From the NCBI GenBank assembly GCA_009823505.1, contig VZQC01012376.1, forward strand, positions 1,183,668 through 1,247,667: a stretch of 64,000 bases of DNA, in the 5' to 3' direction. The DNA is from Rhizomys pruinosus. Its lineage: Eukaryota > Chordata > Mammalia > Rodentia > Spalacidae. The notes under the pieces were generated by a model that was not told the origin of the DNA, made no database searches, and saw nothing but the letters and a program-made list of their open reading frames with translations. Shown one piece after another: positions 52,992 to 63,250 of this stretch (within the stretch, counting starts at the first letter, position 1; each line of letters opens with the position of its first letter). The position numbers were made by a program, and so were the translations under genes.

Positions 52992-53150
52992 GCCGGGTGT
53001 GGTGGCGCATGCCTTTAATCCTAGCACTTGGGAGGCAGAGGCAGGCGGGTCTCTGTGAGTTCAAGACCAGCCTGGTCTACATAGTGACTTCCAGGACAGC
53101 TGGAGCTACAGGGAGACCCTGTCTCAAAGAGACAAAAAAAAAAAAAAAAA
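52992..53150 (+). mobile_element. B1 SINE, full length, young
   Basis: GGCCGGGTGTGGTGGCGCAT to GAGACCCTGTCTC and a 17-nt A run. Flanks GAAGCAGTTTGTCA (52977-52990) and GAAGCTAGTTTGTCA (53152-53166) form a near-perfect target duplication. Confidence 0.95.
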
Positions 53151-53166
53151 TGAAGCTAGTTTGTCA

Positions 53167-53734
53167 TAACATTGTCCAACTTTTGCTCCCCTACTCGGTC
53201 CCTCCTCATCCCCACACTCCAGCAGTCTCCTGCTAGGCTTCCTGCTATGCAGCAAGGCTGCTATTTTCCTGACTGCCTCTGGTCCCCAGCACCAAAATCT
53301 TGAACTTTCTGGCTCATCCCATTTCTTCAGAACCTTACTAGCTGATGGGATGAATTTATTTCTTGTAATACAGCCTTCATGATCCCAGGGACTTTTGGGT
53401 GAGATGTTCACAGCTGTTTCTTTTATGCTAGTTCTTGGCATGAGACAGGCATTCACTGAGTGCTAGAATTACCGAATGTTCTGTCTATGTCAAGGCACCA
53501 GACAACTAAGAGCAACTCAGATGACTTGCTGTCAGTGAGCTAGTGAGCTGAGCTGTGGGCACTGGGACCATGCCATGGATAGTTAGAAATGCTTATAAAG
53601 GGGGGCTGGGAACCAATGAAGCACAGCCACTGCTCCACCTGTCCCCAGTGCCTGACAGTGTCCCAGGCAGAACTAGCAAAAGCAGAGCAGTACCCATATC
53701 CTGAGTTTGTCCATGTTCTCTCTCCTCTTCGTCT
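53167..53734. other. Unassigned sequence
   Basis: No gene or repeat recognised. Confidence 0.35.
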
Positions 53735-53795
53735 CGCCTCTCTCTCTCTCTCTCTCTCTCCCTCCCTCCCCTCTCTCCCCTTCTCTTTGTTTCTT
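53735..53795. repeat. CT-rich tract
   Basis: CTCTCTCTCTCT followed by CCCTCC units. Confidence 0.95.
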
Positions 53796-53839
53796 CTCCT
53801 TGCTTCCACAACAGCAAAATGACCAGGAGGAGGTCCTGA

Positions 53840-54120
53840 GGAGATGGCTCAATTATGAGTATTTGCTATGCAAGCATAGGACCTAAATTTGATCCCCAGA
53901 CCTCACACAAAGAAGCCAGATTTGATGATACCTACTTGCAACTCCATTTCTGGAGAGGCAGAGACAAGTGGGGCTTGCTGGCTAATCAGCCTGGGAGCAC
54001 TGGTGAATTCTAGTTTGAGTGAGACCCAGCCTCAAAAATTAAGATGAGCACCAACTGAAGAAGATGCCCACCACTGACCTCTGGTCTCCACATCCAGGTG
54101 TACACACATACACACAGGTG
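53840..54120 (+). mobile_element. B4-type SINE
   Basis: GAGGAGATGGCTCAATTATG, GACCTAAATTTGATCCCCAG, CTGGAGAGGCAGAGACAAGT, GTGAGACCCAGCCTCAAAAA and ACCACTGACCTCTGGTCTCC in B4 order. Confidence 0.8.
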
Positions 54121-54204
54121 TACTAACACATAAACACACACACATACACATATATACACACACATACACACACAACACATACACACATACACATACATAC
54201 ACAC

Positions 54205-54247
<43 letters not shown>

Positions 54248-54765
54248 TAGACACACACAGACACATACACACGCATATATACACACACACATAGACACAC
54301 AGACACATACACACGCATACATACACACACATAAACATATACACATACACACACAGATACACATACACACACATACACATACACACATATACACAAAATA
54401 CACATATACATGCACATACACAAACATACACATACACATACACACACATACACATGCACATGCATACACATACACAAACACACACAAATACACATACACA
54501 CACATACACATACACACACATACAAATACACACATACATACACATACACACACATACAAATACACACATACATACAAATACACACATACATACACATACA
54601 CACATATACACACACATACACATACACACACATACACACACATGCACATACACATACACACACAGGAGGTGTACTAACACACACATACACATACACACAC
54701 ATACACACACACATACACACACACACAGGAGGTGTACTAACACACACACATACACACGCACACAA
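54100..54765. repeat. CACATA/CA microsatellite grown from the B4 tail
   Basis: About 660 bp of ACATACAC and ACACAC units. Three copies of an AGGTGTACTAACACA segment (about 54116, 54665, 54731) mark larger duplications. Long repetitive frames on both strands are artefacts of the tract. Confidence 0.96.
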
Positions 54766-54844
54766 AATAACTAGGAGGTGGATGCGCCAGTCAGCAATCT
54801 CAGGAGACAGTCTCATCACTCTCCTGGACAGTTAGAGCTCACCC

Positions 54845-55500
54845 TTGAAGGAAGCATGGACTAAAGAAGAGTAAGGCCAGAGGTCTACACATTTCACAGA
54901 ACTCCAGCCTTGCCGCTTGCCAGCAGTGGGCCCTAGAGCACCCCATGACCTCCGAGTCTCTGTGGGAAGATCCAGTTTGAATTAGGAGCTAGTTCTCAGC
55001 TAGCACCCCTCAGGGAACCATGTGGGACTCATGGGATTCCTCTGACCCCACCCCAAGAAGGAGCAAGCAACCGTGGCCCAGACACATGATGCTAGGCAGA
55101 GCAGCAGTATGCAATGTGGCAGAACTGAAGGTCTGTGATTGGCTCTGGGAGCTGACATCGTTTTGCTTATAAAAGCAAGTTGTGGGGCTGGAGAGATGGC
55201 CTAGCGGTTGGGAGCGCCGACCGCTCTTACAGAGGACCCAGGTTCGATCCCCAGCACCCACATGGCAGCCAATTCCAGGAGAACTCCGGTTCCAGGGGAA
55301 TCCAACACCCTCTTCGGACCTCCGCGGCATTGCACGACACAGGTGCACACACCTGCATGCAGACAGTACATTCATACACATACCAAAATAAATAAAAATT
55401 TAAAAAAAAGCAAGTTGTAGCAGGCAATAAAGTGAATTCTCCATTACCATCATTACACTGAATTCCTGGCTGTTATTTCTGTGTACATACAGGCCAAAGC
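54845..55500 (+). mobile_element. Probable ERV LTR interrupted by a SINE
   Basis: GTGATTGGCTCTGGGAGC (CCAAT type) at 55135 is followed by TTGCTTATAAAAGC (TATA) at 55163. The sequence resumes after the SINE with GGCAATAAAGTGAATTCT (polyadenylation signal at 55427). Removal of the SINE leaves TATA and AATAAA about 25 bp apart. Family and ends are not determined. Confidence 0.45.
55184..55405 (+). mobile_element. Young B3-type SINE, duplicated-core subfamily, 13-bp target duplication
   Basis: AAAAGCAAGTTGT at 55171-55183 and 55406-55418. Intact-looking pol III boxes (B box GGTTCGATCCC at 55241-55251), many CpGs, and duplicated core (CAATTCCAGGAG then AACTCCGGTTCCAGGGG). It is the least diverged copy in the window. 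Confidence 0.97.
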
Positions 55501-55804
55501 AGGCCTGAATTTCAAGTGTCATGGCCAGCAGGTTAGATGGCGATCCATCAGACCACCAACCTGGGTAGCTGTTGTGGGGCTTGAAGGAGATCTATCAGAT
55601 CGCCAGCTGTGAAGTGAGTTGTGAGGGAATGTAGGCTGAAGATAGGCCATCAGCCATCAGCCTGGAATTCCTGTCCAGAGACCAGCAGTCTTTAGGCAAG
55701 TGGAAAGCGCGGCCAAGACCGGAAACGTTCTCCCAGGCTAAGGACCTGTGCAAGTTTGGGGACCAGAGTGTGGATGTCAGAACCCGTGTGAAGCTGGTGC
55801 TTGG
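55501..55804. other. Unassigned, possibly ERV internal sequence
   Basis: Follows the probable LTR. CCATCAGACCACCA and CTATCAGATCGCCA occur as a loose repeat. No frame or primer-binding site could be supported. Confidence 0.25.
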
Positions 55805-56010
55805 GGGGCGGAGACAAGGGCTAGCTGGTTAACAGCCAAATTGATGCTCAAGCTCAAGGCTAAATGAGAAATCTACCTCAGTACCTAAGTGAAGAAGACT
55901 CAAGGAAGACACCTGCATCAACCTGACCTCCACATGCACATGCACTAGCGAACACATGCACCCACACACATACATGTATGCCACACACAGGCACACACAT
56001 ACACAATTAG
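55805..56010 (+). mobile_element. B4-type SINE, 3' part
   Basis: GGAGACAAGGGCTAGCTGGT, AGGAAGACACCTGCATCAAC and CTGACCTCCACATGCACATG with a CA-rich tail. Confidence 0.6.
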
Positions 56011-57589
56011 AGGAAAGAATGACCCTACTAATTTATCTCTTATTACTCCTTCATGCAGACTCAGACCCAGAAGCACAGCCTTCTCGCTGCCTCCTGACCC
56101 TATCTAGTTCATTCTCTACCTCTGTGACTCCTTCTGTGGGGCAAGTAATAAATAACTGCTATTCCCTCCTGGTGTGCTCAGCACTGCTCTGGGGCCCTTA
56201 GGGAATAAAATAAGGAGAAAATGTGGGCTATATCCTTTGAAACTTAGAAGTGGGTAGAAACCGATGTCCATCCAAGATCAGTGCTGAATGACTAGAGTGA
56301 ATGGCAAGAGCTGGAAGTGGATGGAGGCGGACAAGACTTTGCAATGACTGTGGTTAATTTTTCATTTAGTTTTAGTATTTTTTATTGACTTTTTGTCAGT
56401 TGACATCTGCAAGGTGGATCCAAAAGGACAGACTTGATGTTGAAGGTTTTCTCACTCATCCAGTGCTTTCTCATGCCCGGAAGCTCCCGCCTCTCTAAGA
56501 TTGTGAACTTGACTGGTTCTTCTAAAGGAAAGGGAGGGGCCAGAAGGCCAAACAACCAGCCAGACAATGCTGACTGCACAAGGGGAGGGGCCAAGGGCAT
56601 AGAAAAGGACAGCACGCGGCAGTGGCTGGCTGTCACCATTTTACCATCATGGACAGAAGTCACACGCTGGGACGGAGTCCAGGCTGGGAGTTTGGATGGA
56701 CATGACAGAAACGAAATCGCTCCTTGGCCTCTAAGTGATATTTTGCTCCATTCACTCTGTAAGCAAGCCTGGGTAAACTTGCTAGTGTCCCCAAAACTTA
56801 GATTGGAGAGTCTGTTCCTTGATTTGCCTTGGGAGCCCGGAGGGGTGCGAGAGGAGGCAGAACAGAAAAAAAATGCCACTGGAGCCTGTGTCTGAACCCA
56901 ATGTACAGACCACTCTACCGAGAAGGGACTATTTACTAAAACAGTACCTTAGTCATATTTAGACTCTTCCTCCCCTATCTGCATTCAGTTGCGGAATTTA
57001 AACTTGGGTGTGGAAGGACATAGCCCTAAAGCTTACTGACATACCACATCACCTTAAAATGAGATTTTGTTGTTGTTAATTGACTTACTTATCCCTAGAA
57101 TAGTTGAAGCCTATAGGTTTTAACCACAAATCTGGGTGGTACAATTCAGGAATGAGTTGCAACTTTGAATTTATGCCTAATGGCAAGTCTATCTACTACC
57201 TGCTTGCTCTCAGTTGAGTCTCCTGACAGTACTCCAACTTGTTTGGGAGTGGCATTATGCCCAAGTAAAGGCACTTTCTCAGACTCCTTCCCAGATGAGT
57301 GTTATGCAGTCCATTTCTGAACAGTGCTATCAAATAGAAGTTACTGGGTGAGGCTTTTAAGCAAAGGCAATATTTAAAAATAAATTACCACCAATTATAG
57401 AGGATACTGGGCATAAACTGCTGGTAAATAGAGTGCTGATTCCAGGAAAGATTTACAGAGAGTGTGCCCAGTGCCTCTCACTCACTCTCCTTCTTTGCCT
57501 GTTTCCTTGCTCCTCCCTGAAACAGGCCCCACTGCCTAAAAGCACCACTGCCACCACTTTGCACTGAAAGGCACAGAGGCATAGTTCTG
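56011..57589. other. Unique-looking region with overlapping opposed frames
   Basis: No repeat is recognised. Frames of 153 codons on plus (56434-56895) and 165 codons on minus (56382-56879) overlap almost completely. Neither has a domain I recognise, and they are not called as genes. Confidence 0.4.
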
Positions 57590-57690
57590 ATTGGTAGCAT
57601 GCAAAAAAGCCCTGGGTTCATATGAATCGGCCATGTAGCAGGGGTAGGTGGATCAAAAGTTCCAAGTCAGCCTTGGTTACATGAGAAAGC
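57590..57690 (+). mobile_element. B1/ID-related SINE fragment
   Basis: GTAGGTGGATCAAAAGTTCC and AAGTCAGCCTTGGTTACATG resemble the B1 middle; highly diverged. Confidence 0.45.
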
Positions 57691-57747
57691 AAGGGAAGAA
57701 GGGAAGGGAATGGAAGGGGAGGGAAGGGGAGGGAAGGGAAAAGCTAG
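57680..57747. repeat. Purine tract with G-runs
   Basis: GGAAGGGGAGGGAAGGGGAG-type repeats satisfy a four-G-run pattern. Confidence 0.93.
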
Positions 57748-58059
57748 AGGTGCTAAAGATGATGGGGAGGGACAGGGAGGGAGTCCGCGTCTCTGTGATC
57801 TACCTGGGCAGCTGCACCTGGATACTGACTATTTCCAGAGTAGGTGTTGCATTTGATGAAGAAGCCTCTTGTTTTTTTAAACTACTCTTAAGTTTTCTGT
57901 GGCTTGCACCTGGAGGGAGCGCAGTACTGTTTCCCATGTTTAAATGGAAGAGTGGAACTGACTGATTTTCATTTTGTTTGTTTGCTATTTGGAATTTTTG
58001 AGTGAAAGGAATTCTTTATTTTTTTTATCTTATATTAATTGAAAATTTAAATCCATTAA
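57748..58059. other. Unassigned sequence
   Basis: Nothing recognised. Confidence 0.3.
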
Positions 58060-58074
58060 AAATACATGGGTTCA

Positions 58075-58305
58075 GGCTGGAGAGATGGCCTAGCAGTTAA
58101 GAGTGCCAACCGCTCTTGCAGAAGACCCGGGTTTGATCCCCAGCACCCACATGGCTGCTGAGAACCATCTTTAACTCCAGTTCCAGAGGAATCCGACATC
58201 CTCTTCTGACCTCTGCAGCATTGCAAGACACAGGTACACAAACCTACATGCAGACAGTACATTCACACATAAAAAATAAATAAAATAAAATAAATTAAAA
58301 TACTC
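58075..58305 (+). mobile_element. B3-type SINE with target duplication
   Basis: AAAATACATGGGTTCA at 58059-58074 and AAAATATATGGGTTCA at about 58312-58327. Head GGCTGGAGAGATGGCCTAGC, 3' block ACATGCAGACAGTACATTCA, single core copy. Confidence 0.95.
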
Positions 58306-58327
58306 TCTAAAAAAATATATGGGTTCA

Positions 58328-58738
58328 ATGTGATTTTGTATATATATAGATATCCACCGTATATTAATTAACTCGGAGCAATTAGCATATCTATCATTTC
58401 ATTGTGGTAAGAACATTTTAACTCCTCTTTAACTATTTTTAAAGATGCAATATATTATTAACATCATTTTCTGTGCAATAGAACACCAGAAGTAATTTAT
58501 ACTAACTTTGTACCCACTGGTCAACATCCTCTTGCCCCTTATTCATTTCTGCACCCCACCTGACCCCTCAGCTCATGATAACCACCATCCCATCCTCCAC
58601 TTCTGTGAGCTGATCTGTTCTGGATTGCTCAGATAAGCAAGTTCCTGCCATATTTGTCTTTCTGTTCACAGTACACCTGGCGTACTCTGTAGTATTCTCT
58701 GTGTTCATCTCTGTTGTCATAAATGTGAGGGATAATTT
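58328..58738 (-). mobile_element. Old L1 3' UTR, antisense
   Basis: ATTAATTAACTCGGAGCAAT, TTTGTACCCACTGGTCAACA, GATAACCACCATCCCATCCT and ATATTTGTCTTTCTGTTCAC are blocks of mammal-wide L1 3' ends in antisense. Confidence 0.65.
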
Positions 58739-58740
58739 TG

Positions 58741-58893
58741 GGGGGTGTCTTTTTGAGGCAGGGTCTCCCTGTTGCCCCAGCTGGCCTGGAACTCGCTATG
58801 TAAACTAGGCTAACCTTGAACTCACAGAGATCCGGCTGCCTCTGCCTCTGCCTCACAAGTGCTAGGATTAAAGGTGTGCACCACCACACCCGG
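58741..58893 (-). mobile_element. B1 SINE, antisense, full length
   Basis: TTTTTGAGGCAGGGTCTCCC to CACCACCACACCCGGC. Flanked by GAGGGATAATTT (58727) and GAGGGATAAATTT (58898), a near-perfect target duplication. Confidence 0.93.
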
Positions 58894-58934
58894 CTATGAG
58901 GGATAAATTTAACCAAAAGGTTAATCCTAGTCTC

Positions 58935-59290
58935 CACCTGAAGACTGTAAAACATTGAAAAAACTTAAAATTGTATCTCATGACCATGAGTTAGAAGAAT
59001 TAATACTGTTAAAATGTCATACTACCCAAAGCAACATATAAATTCAATGTAATTTTCATCAAAATGCTAATGATATTTTTCTAAAAAAAGAAAAAATCAA
59101 TCATAAATTTTGTAAGGGAACCACAAAAGATTCTCAAAACCAAAAGAAATCTCAACTGAGAAGAACAAACCTCAACTCGTTATAGCAGCTGACTTCAAAC
59201 CATTCTATAAAGCCAAACAACAAAAACAGCATGGTATCAGCAAAGAAATAAATCCACACATTGAAAGCAAATGGATTATGAACAGTGTAT
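58935..59290 (+). mobile_element. L1 ORF2 fragment, sense
   Basis: GAATTAATACTGTTAAAATG, CATACTACCCAAAGCAACAT, GGGAACCACAAAAGATTCTC and CAAAAACAGCATGGTATCAG correspond to the ORF2 region after reverse transcriptase, as at 14690-14930. Orientation is opposite to the neighbouring 3' UTR piece. Confidence 0.8.
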
Positions 59291-59334
59291 GAACAGCCTT
59301 TAATCTATGCATTGTAAAAGAATTTGCAGCATGA

Positions 59335-59485
59335 GACTGGAGACGGCTCTGTGACTAAGGGTGAGTGCTGCCCTTCCGAGGACCTGAGTTTGGTGTCTGT
59401 CATCCACATCAGGTGGCTCAAACCACATTTTTGGTGGTTTTTTGACTTTTTGACTCCAGCTATAGGGGATCTAAGACCCTCTTGT
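59335..59485 (+). mobile_element. B3/B2-type SINE, diverged, 3'-truncated
   Basis: GGAGACGGCTCTGTGACTAA, GTGCTGCCCTTCCGAGGACC and GGGGATCTAAGACCCTCTTG; about 20 bp of T-rich sequence is inserted at 59430-59450. Confidence 0.7.
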
Positions 59486-60073
59486 TAGAGTAGCAAATGA
59501 CCCCATAAGATTGCCTGGTAGACACTCTGGAACCTCTCTGTTGAAACCTTTCTGGTTTCAGTGGTCATGCATGGGACCACCCATGGGAAGGCAGGTTCAC
59601 CTTAAGTCACTCTAAATAGATGGGTGGAACACCTAGTGTGTTAATGGGATAGTGAGCTTTTCCCGCCTGGAGTCCAGCCCCCTGTGCAGTGCTTCTGGAT
59701 CCGACCACAGACGGGGCGGCTCTGTAAGTCTCCCCCCCACCCCCCGCTTTCTTAAATTCTTCAGAAAAGCATACTCCTTCCTTTTCATTTTCCTGTCCTT
59801 TCCCTAAACCTTTCTTTAACGCTCTGGGCTGCCCTAGCATCCTGTATTCCTTTGCTTTTCCTCTGAAGCTTCCTTCTCTCTGCCATATGGCTGCCGGTCG
59901 GCCATGTGTCTGACCACCATGCAGGATTTAGCCCATGTGGCCTTGTGGGCTTTTTTTCCTTCTCCCTTCCATTCTCCTCCTCAAGACAGCTGCAAGGGTT
60001 ATCAACTCACCTGCCCTGAGGATTTTGTTTTTAATTCTAATAAAATTGTCCTAAAGCTTCCATTTGGGTCTAT

Positions 60074-60107
<34 letters not shown>

Positions 60108-60300
60108 TGGTCTTTTTTTGGGAGACAGGCTCTCCCTTTAGTCCCAGCTGTCCTAGAGCTCACTATGATGTGTAGACCAGGCTGGCCTTGAACACACATA
60201 GATCCACCTGCCTCTGCCTCCCAAGTCCTGGGATTAAAGGCCTGTGCCACCACGCCTGGCTGGGTCTGTCCTTAACTTCTTTTATGAATGAAACTAGGAA
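59486..60300 (+). mobile_element. Possible ERV LTR, interrupted by a B1
   Basis: Begins with a TGTTAGAGTAGCAAATGACC-like start at 59482 and has AATTCTAATAAAATTGTCCT (signal at 60038) near its 3' side. No family is assigned and the 3' end is uncertain. Confidence 0.35.
60078..60260 (-). mobile_element. B1 SINE, antisense, with long A tail
   Basis: A tail of about 28 nt (60078-60105), then GAGACAGGCTCTCCCTTTAG to CACGCCTGGC. Flanked by GGGTCTATTC (60067) and GGGTCTGTCC (60262). Confidence 0.93.
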
Positions 60301-60424
60301 CCCTCTAGAGGATGCTCTTTCTCCCCATTTTTCTCTTTCTAGACTCTGAAGCACCATGTACATGTGTGCATAGCACACACACATGCACACATAAAAAATA
60401 AAAATAAACTTTTTTTACTAAATA

Positions 60425-60765
60425 ATTTGAGGTTCACTTGTTGTGTCCATTGCTTTCATCATCATCATGACAAAATACCTGGCAGAAACAACTTGGGAGA
60501 GGAAGGTTTGAGTGGACTCATGACACAGTCTTCCCTGGTGGGAGGATCTCACCCAGTTTGTTCACTTCTTCATACGTTAGGAAGCACAGACAGAACTGAA
60601 AGCAGACCGGCCTATAACCTCCCCCCATGCCTATTTCCACCAGCAAGGCCTCACCTCTAAAGCTTTCCACAACCTTCCAAAACAGTGCCACCAGTGGAGA
60701 GGATCAAAGTACATTCAAACTCAGGAGCCTATAGGGGGCATTTCATATTCAAACAGCAACATCTG
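60425..60765 (-). mobile_element. ORR1-type MaLR LTR, antisense
   Basis: GACAAAATACCTGGCAGAAA, AGCAAGGCCTCACCTCTAAA, AACAGTGCCACCAGTGGAGA and GGGGGCATTTCATATTCAAA. Confidence 0.82.
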
Positions 60766-60871
60766 AACCTGGCTGCTCAGGCCTCAATGTCCAATTTGTC
60801 TTAATAAAGTCATTCCAACCACCAGATGACAAAAATAGATGACTTGATCAGGCCCATCTGATCTAATAATG

Positions 60872-61250
60872 TGTCCTAGTTTGCTTTCTGTTGCTATAAA
60901 AAAAAAATGCCCAAAACCAGCTTGGGGAGGAAAGGGTTCACTTCAGCTCACAGGTTATGGGAGAAGCAGGAGCTCAAGGCAGGGACCTGGAGGCAGGAAC
61001 TGAAACAGAGATCGTGGAGGACTGTGATTCACTGGCTTACTTACCCTGACTTGCTCAGCTACTCAGGCTTACCAGCCTAAGGCTAGAACTTCCCACAATA
61101 GGCTGAGCCCTCCTTTATCAATTAGCATCAAGAAAATGTGTCCAGTTAAGGCCACAAGCCAACCTGATAGAGAAACTTCCTTGAATAAGGTTCCCTTTTC
61201 ACAAGTGTCTCTAGTTTGCTGTCGAGTTGACAGTAAATACTAAACATCCC
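60872..61250 (-). mobile_element. URR/RMER-type rodent repeat, antisense
   Basis: GTGTCCTAGTTTGCTTTCTG, GACCTGGAGGCAGGAACTGA, GCCAGCCTAAGG-type block and TGCTGTCGAGTTGACAGTAA. It is the reverse of the 30345-30708 family. Confidence 0.75.
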
Positions 61251-61545
61251 AAAATGTTACTGCTGCAACTCTAAATTCTATTGACAACTGTGAAATCCTA
61301 TCCCAACAAAGTAAAGAATGGCATAACTTCATTAGTGAAATATCAGAATAAAATACTTTTTTTTTTACTTTCTGGGTATGCCGAAGCCTATGTAAAGCGG
61401 TGAGAAATTATAAACTCAACTTTCTTCCTTAATTAGAAACTTACTGTCTTCTTCATTAGGTCTTAGGAAGCAGGAGGCTGCTTGCTCCCACTTGCTTAAG
61501 TTCCTTTCCACCCATGATTCATGGGTCTTTGTTTCCTGTAAAGAT
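61251..61545. other. Unassigned sequence
   Basis: Nothing recognised apart from a short T run at 61358-61366. Confidence 0.3.
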
Positions 61546-61556
61546 ACTCAAGTGGA

Positions 61557-61722
61557 AGCCGGGCGTGGTGGCACATGCCTTTAATCCTAGCACTTGGAAG
61601 GCAGAGGCAGGTGGATCTTTGTGAGTTCAAGGCCAGCCTGGTCTACAGAGTGAGTTCCAGGACAGCTGGGGCTACAGGGAGACCCTGTCTCGAACAAGAC
61701 CATAAAAAAAAAAAAAAAAGCG
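61557..61722 (+). mobile_element. Young B1 SINE with perfect 11-bp target duplication
   Basis: ACTCAAGTGGA at 61546-61556 and 61723-61733. GCCGGGCGTGGTGGCACATG to GACCCTGTCTCGAACAAGAC with a 16-nt A tail. Confidence 0.97.
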
Positions 61723-61779
61723 ACTCAAGTGGAGCGGCGCCAGCAGGGTACAAAGCATCAGCTTGTTGTGGGATGTAAT

Positions 61780-62430
61780 TTGTATTGATGCTTGGTGCAT
61801 TTCATAATCATCATGTTCCAATTCAGATCAGGGATACTTTACCTTTCCCTTCCCCCCCACCCCCACCCCATCCCAGTTCATTGCATCTGCCCATAATTGT
61901 CCTGCATCTTTCTCTCAGTTTTTTTTTTCATTTTTTTAGCTATAAGTGATAATCCATGAGTACAAGCATCCTTCGTGCAAAACCAATCTGCAGGCTGTTG
62001 TGCCCAAACCCCCACAGCCCCACCATCCAGTGGGGGGTGACAGGTTGTTTAGTTGATCAAATGAGTGTCCAGACTACATCGCTGTAGTTTCACCATTCAC
62101 CCCAATCGCAGCCTTTACATTCTACCATGCCCCCTCTTCCACAGTTGTTCCCTAGGCTTAGATCTAAGCCTAGAGAATCATCTTTGGAAGTGAAAATTGG
62201 TCCTCAGTTCAATCCAGAGGTGAGTGGCCAAACACAGAGAGGTACAGACACATACATGGGACCCCAAATAGGGCATTATCATGAGCATAGAAACTAGTTA
62301 TAGGAGTTTTAAGCAAAGAACTGGGAGAGTTAGCTAAGACTGCATTATTAGGTATTCATGATTGGGATTCAATAACACAGTATGTTTCTCAGCTTTCCCT
62401 TACTGAGAAAAGAGGAAACATTGGACTTGG
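61780..62430. repeat. Unassigned repeat sharing sequence with the U6 chimera
   Basis: CTTTACATTCTACCATGCCC and CCCTCTTCCACAGTTGTTCC (62114-62150) also occur, slightly changed, at 49707-49742 within the chimera, with weaker colinear matching before them. A perfect 22-bp palindrome lies at 62152-62173. Confidence 0.5.
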
Positions 62431-62439
62431 CTCACTGCT

Positions 62440-62765
62440 TCAGAGGTTTTAGTCCATACTTACCATTGCTTTTATAGCTGTCATGAGGCAGAATGGGATG
62501 GCAAAGAATTAGGTGTCAGAGAAAAGCTATTCACTTCGTGACATCCAGATAACAGAAGAAAAAGAGATAGGAATTAGAGGCAAGAGGTACCCTTTAAGGT
62601 ATAACCCCAATGACTTATTCCTCCAATGAGGCCCTACCTCCTACAGAGCACAAAGTTATGAATTCATATCTACCTCTGAACACTGCAGCACATGGACTAA
62701 GCCTTTCAATATAAAAGTTGAGGGGGAAGGCTTTCAAGATTCAAGATTTGAATTGAGATTCAAAC
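62440..62765 (-). mobile_element. MaLR-type LTR, antisense
   Basis: AGGTTTTAGTCCATACTTAC, ATGAGGCAGAATGGGATGGC, ACTTATTCCTCCAATGAGGC and GACTAAGCCTTTCAATATAA keep the antisense LTR order. Confidence 0.6.
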
Positions 62766-62768
62766 CAT

Positions 62769-62995
62769 GGGGCTGGAAAGATGGCTCAGTGGTCAAAAGC
62801 ACTATGCTGCTCTTGCAGAGGACCTGGGTTTGATTCCCACTAGCCACAGGCCAGCTAACAACCATCTGTAACTCCAGTTCCAAGGGGTCTGACATCCTCT
62901 TCTGACCTCCTCAGACATTGCACAGCACATGTACACCTACTTACATGGAAGCAATACATTCATATGCATAAAATAAAAATAATAAATAGCATTTA
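62769..62995 (+). mobile_element. B3-type SINE with imperfect target duplication
   Basis: Head GGGGCTGGAAAGATGGCTCA, 3' block TACATGGAAGCAATACATTC, AAAATAAAAATAATAAAT tail. ATTCAAACCAT before and ATTCACACCAT after. Confidence 0.9.
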
Positions 62996-63089
62996 AAAAA
63001 TATTCACACCATAACAGATCATAATAAATAAAAGCATTTGAAATTGTAGAGATATTTTCAGATTCCACAATACTCTTTTTTTAGCTACT

Positions 63090-63250
63090 TGGTCCTTACA
63101 ACAACCTCTGACTGGTTACTCTTATCTTTATTCGAGACAGTTTGCCCAGAAAAGTTCAATGAGTTGCTCAATGGTCCACACCTAGAAACAGTGGATTAAC
63201 ACTCAAGCCAGGCCTTTCATCTTCACGCCGTATTGTTTCCACTCTGCCAT
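63090..63250 (+). mobile_element. MIR SINE
   Basis: CTTACAACAACCTCTGACTG, GTTCAATGAGTTGCTCAATG and CTCAAGCCAGGCCTTTCATC follow the MIR 3' half. Confidence 0.75.

Noticed and set aside
54010..54835. Frames of 140-270 codons made of Cys-Val-Tyr or His-Thr repeats
   Set aside because: They are translations of a CA/CATA microsatellite and its B4 flank.
55241..55251. tRNA gene suggested by GGTTCGATCCC
   Set aside because: It is the B box of a tRNA-derived B3 SINE, which lacks a tRNA fold.
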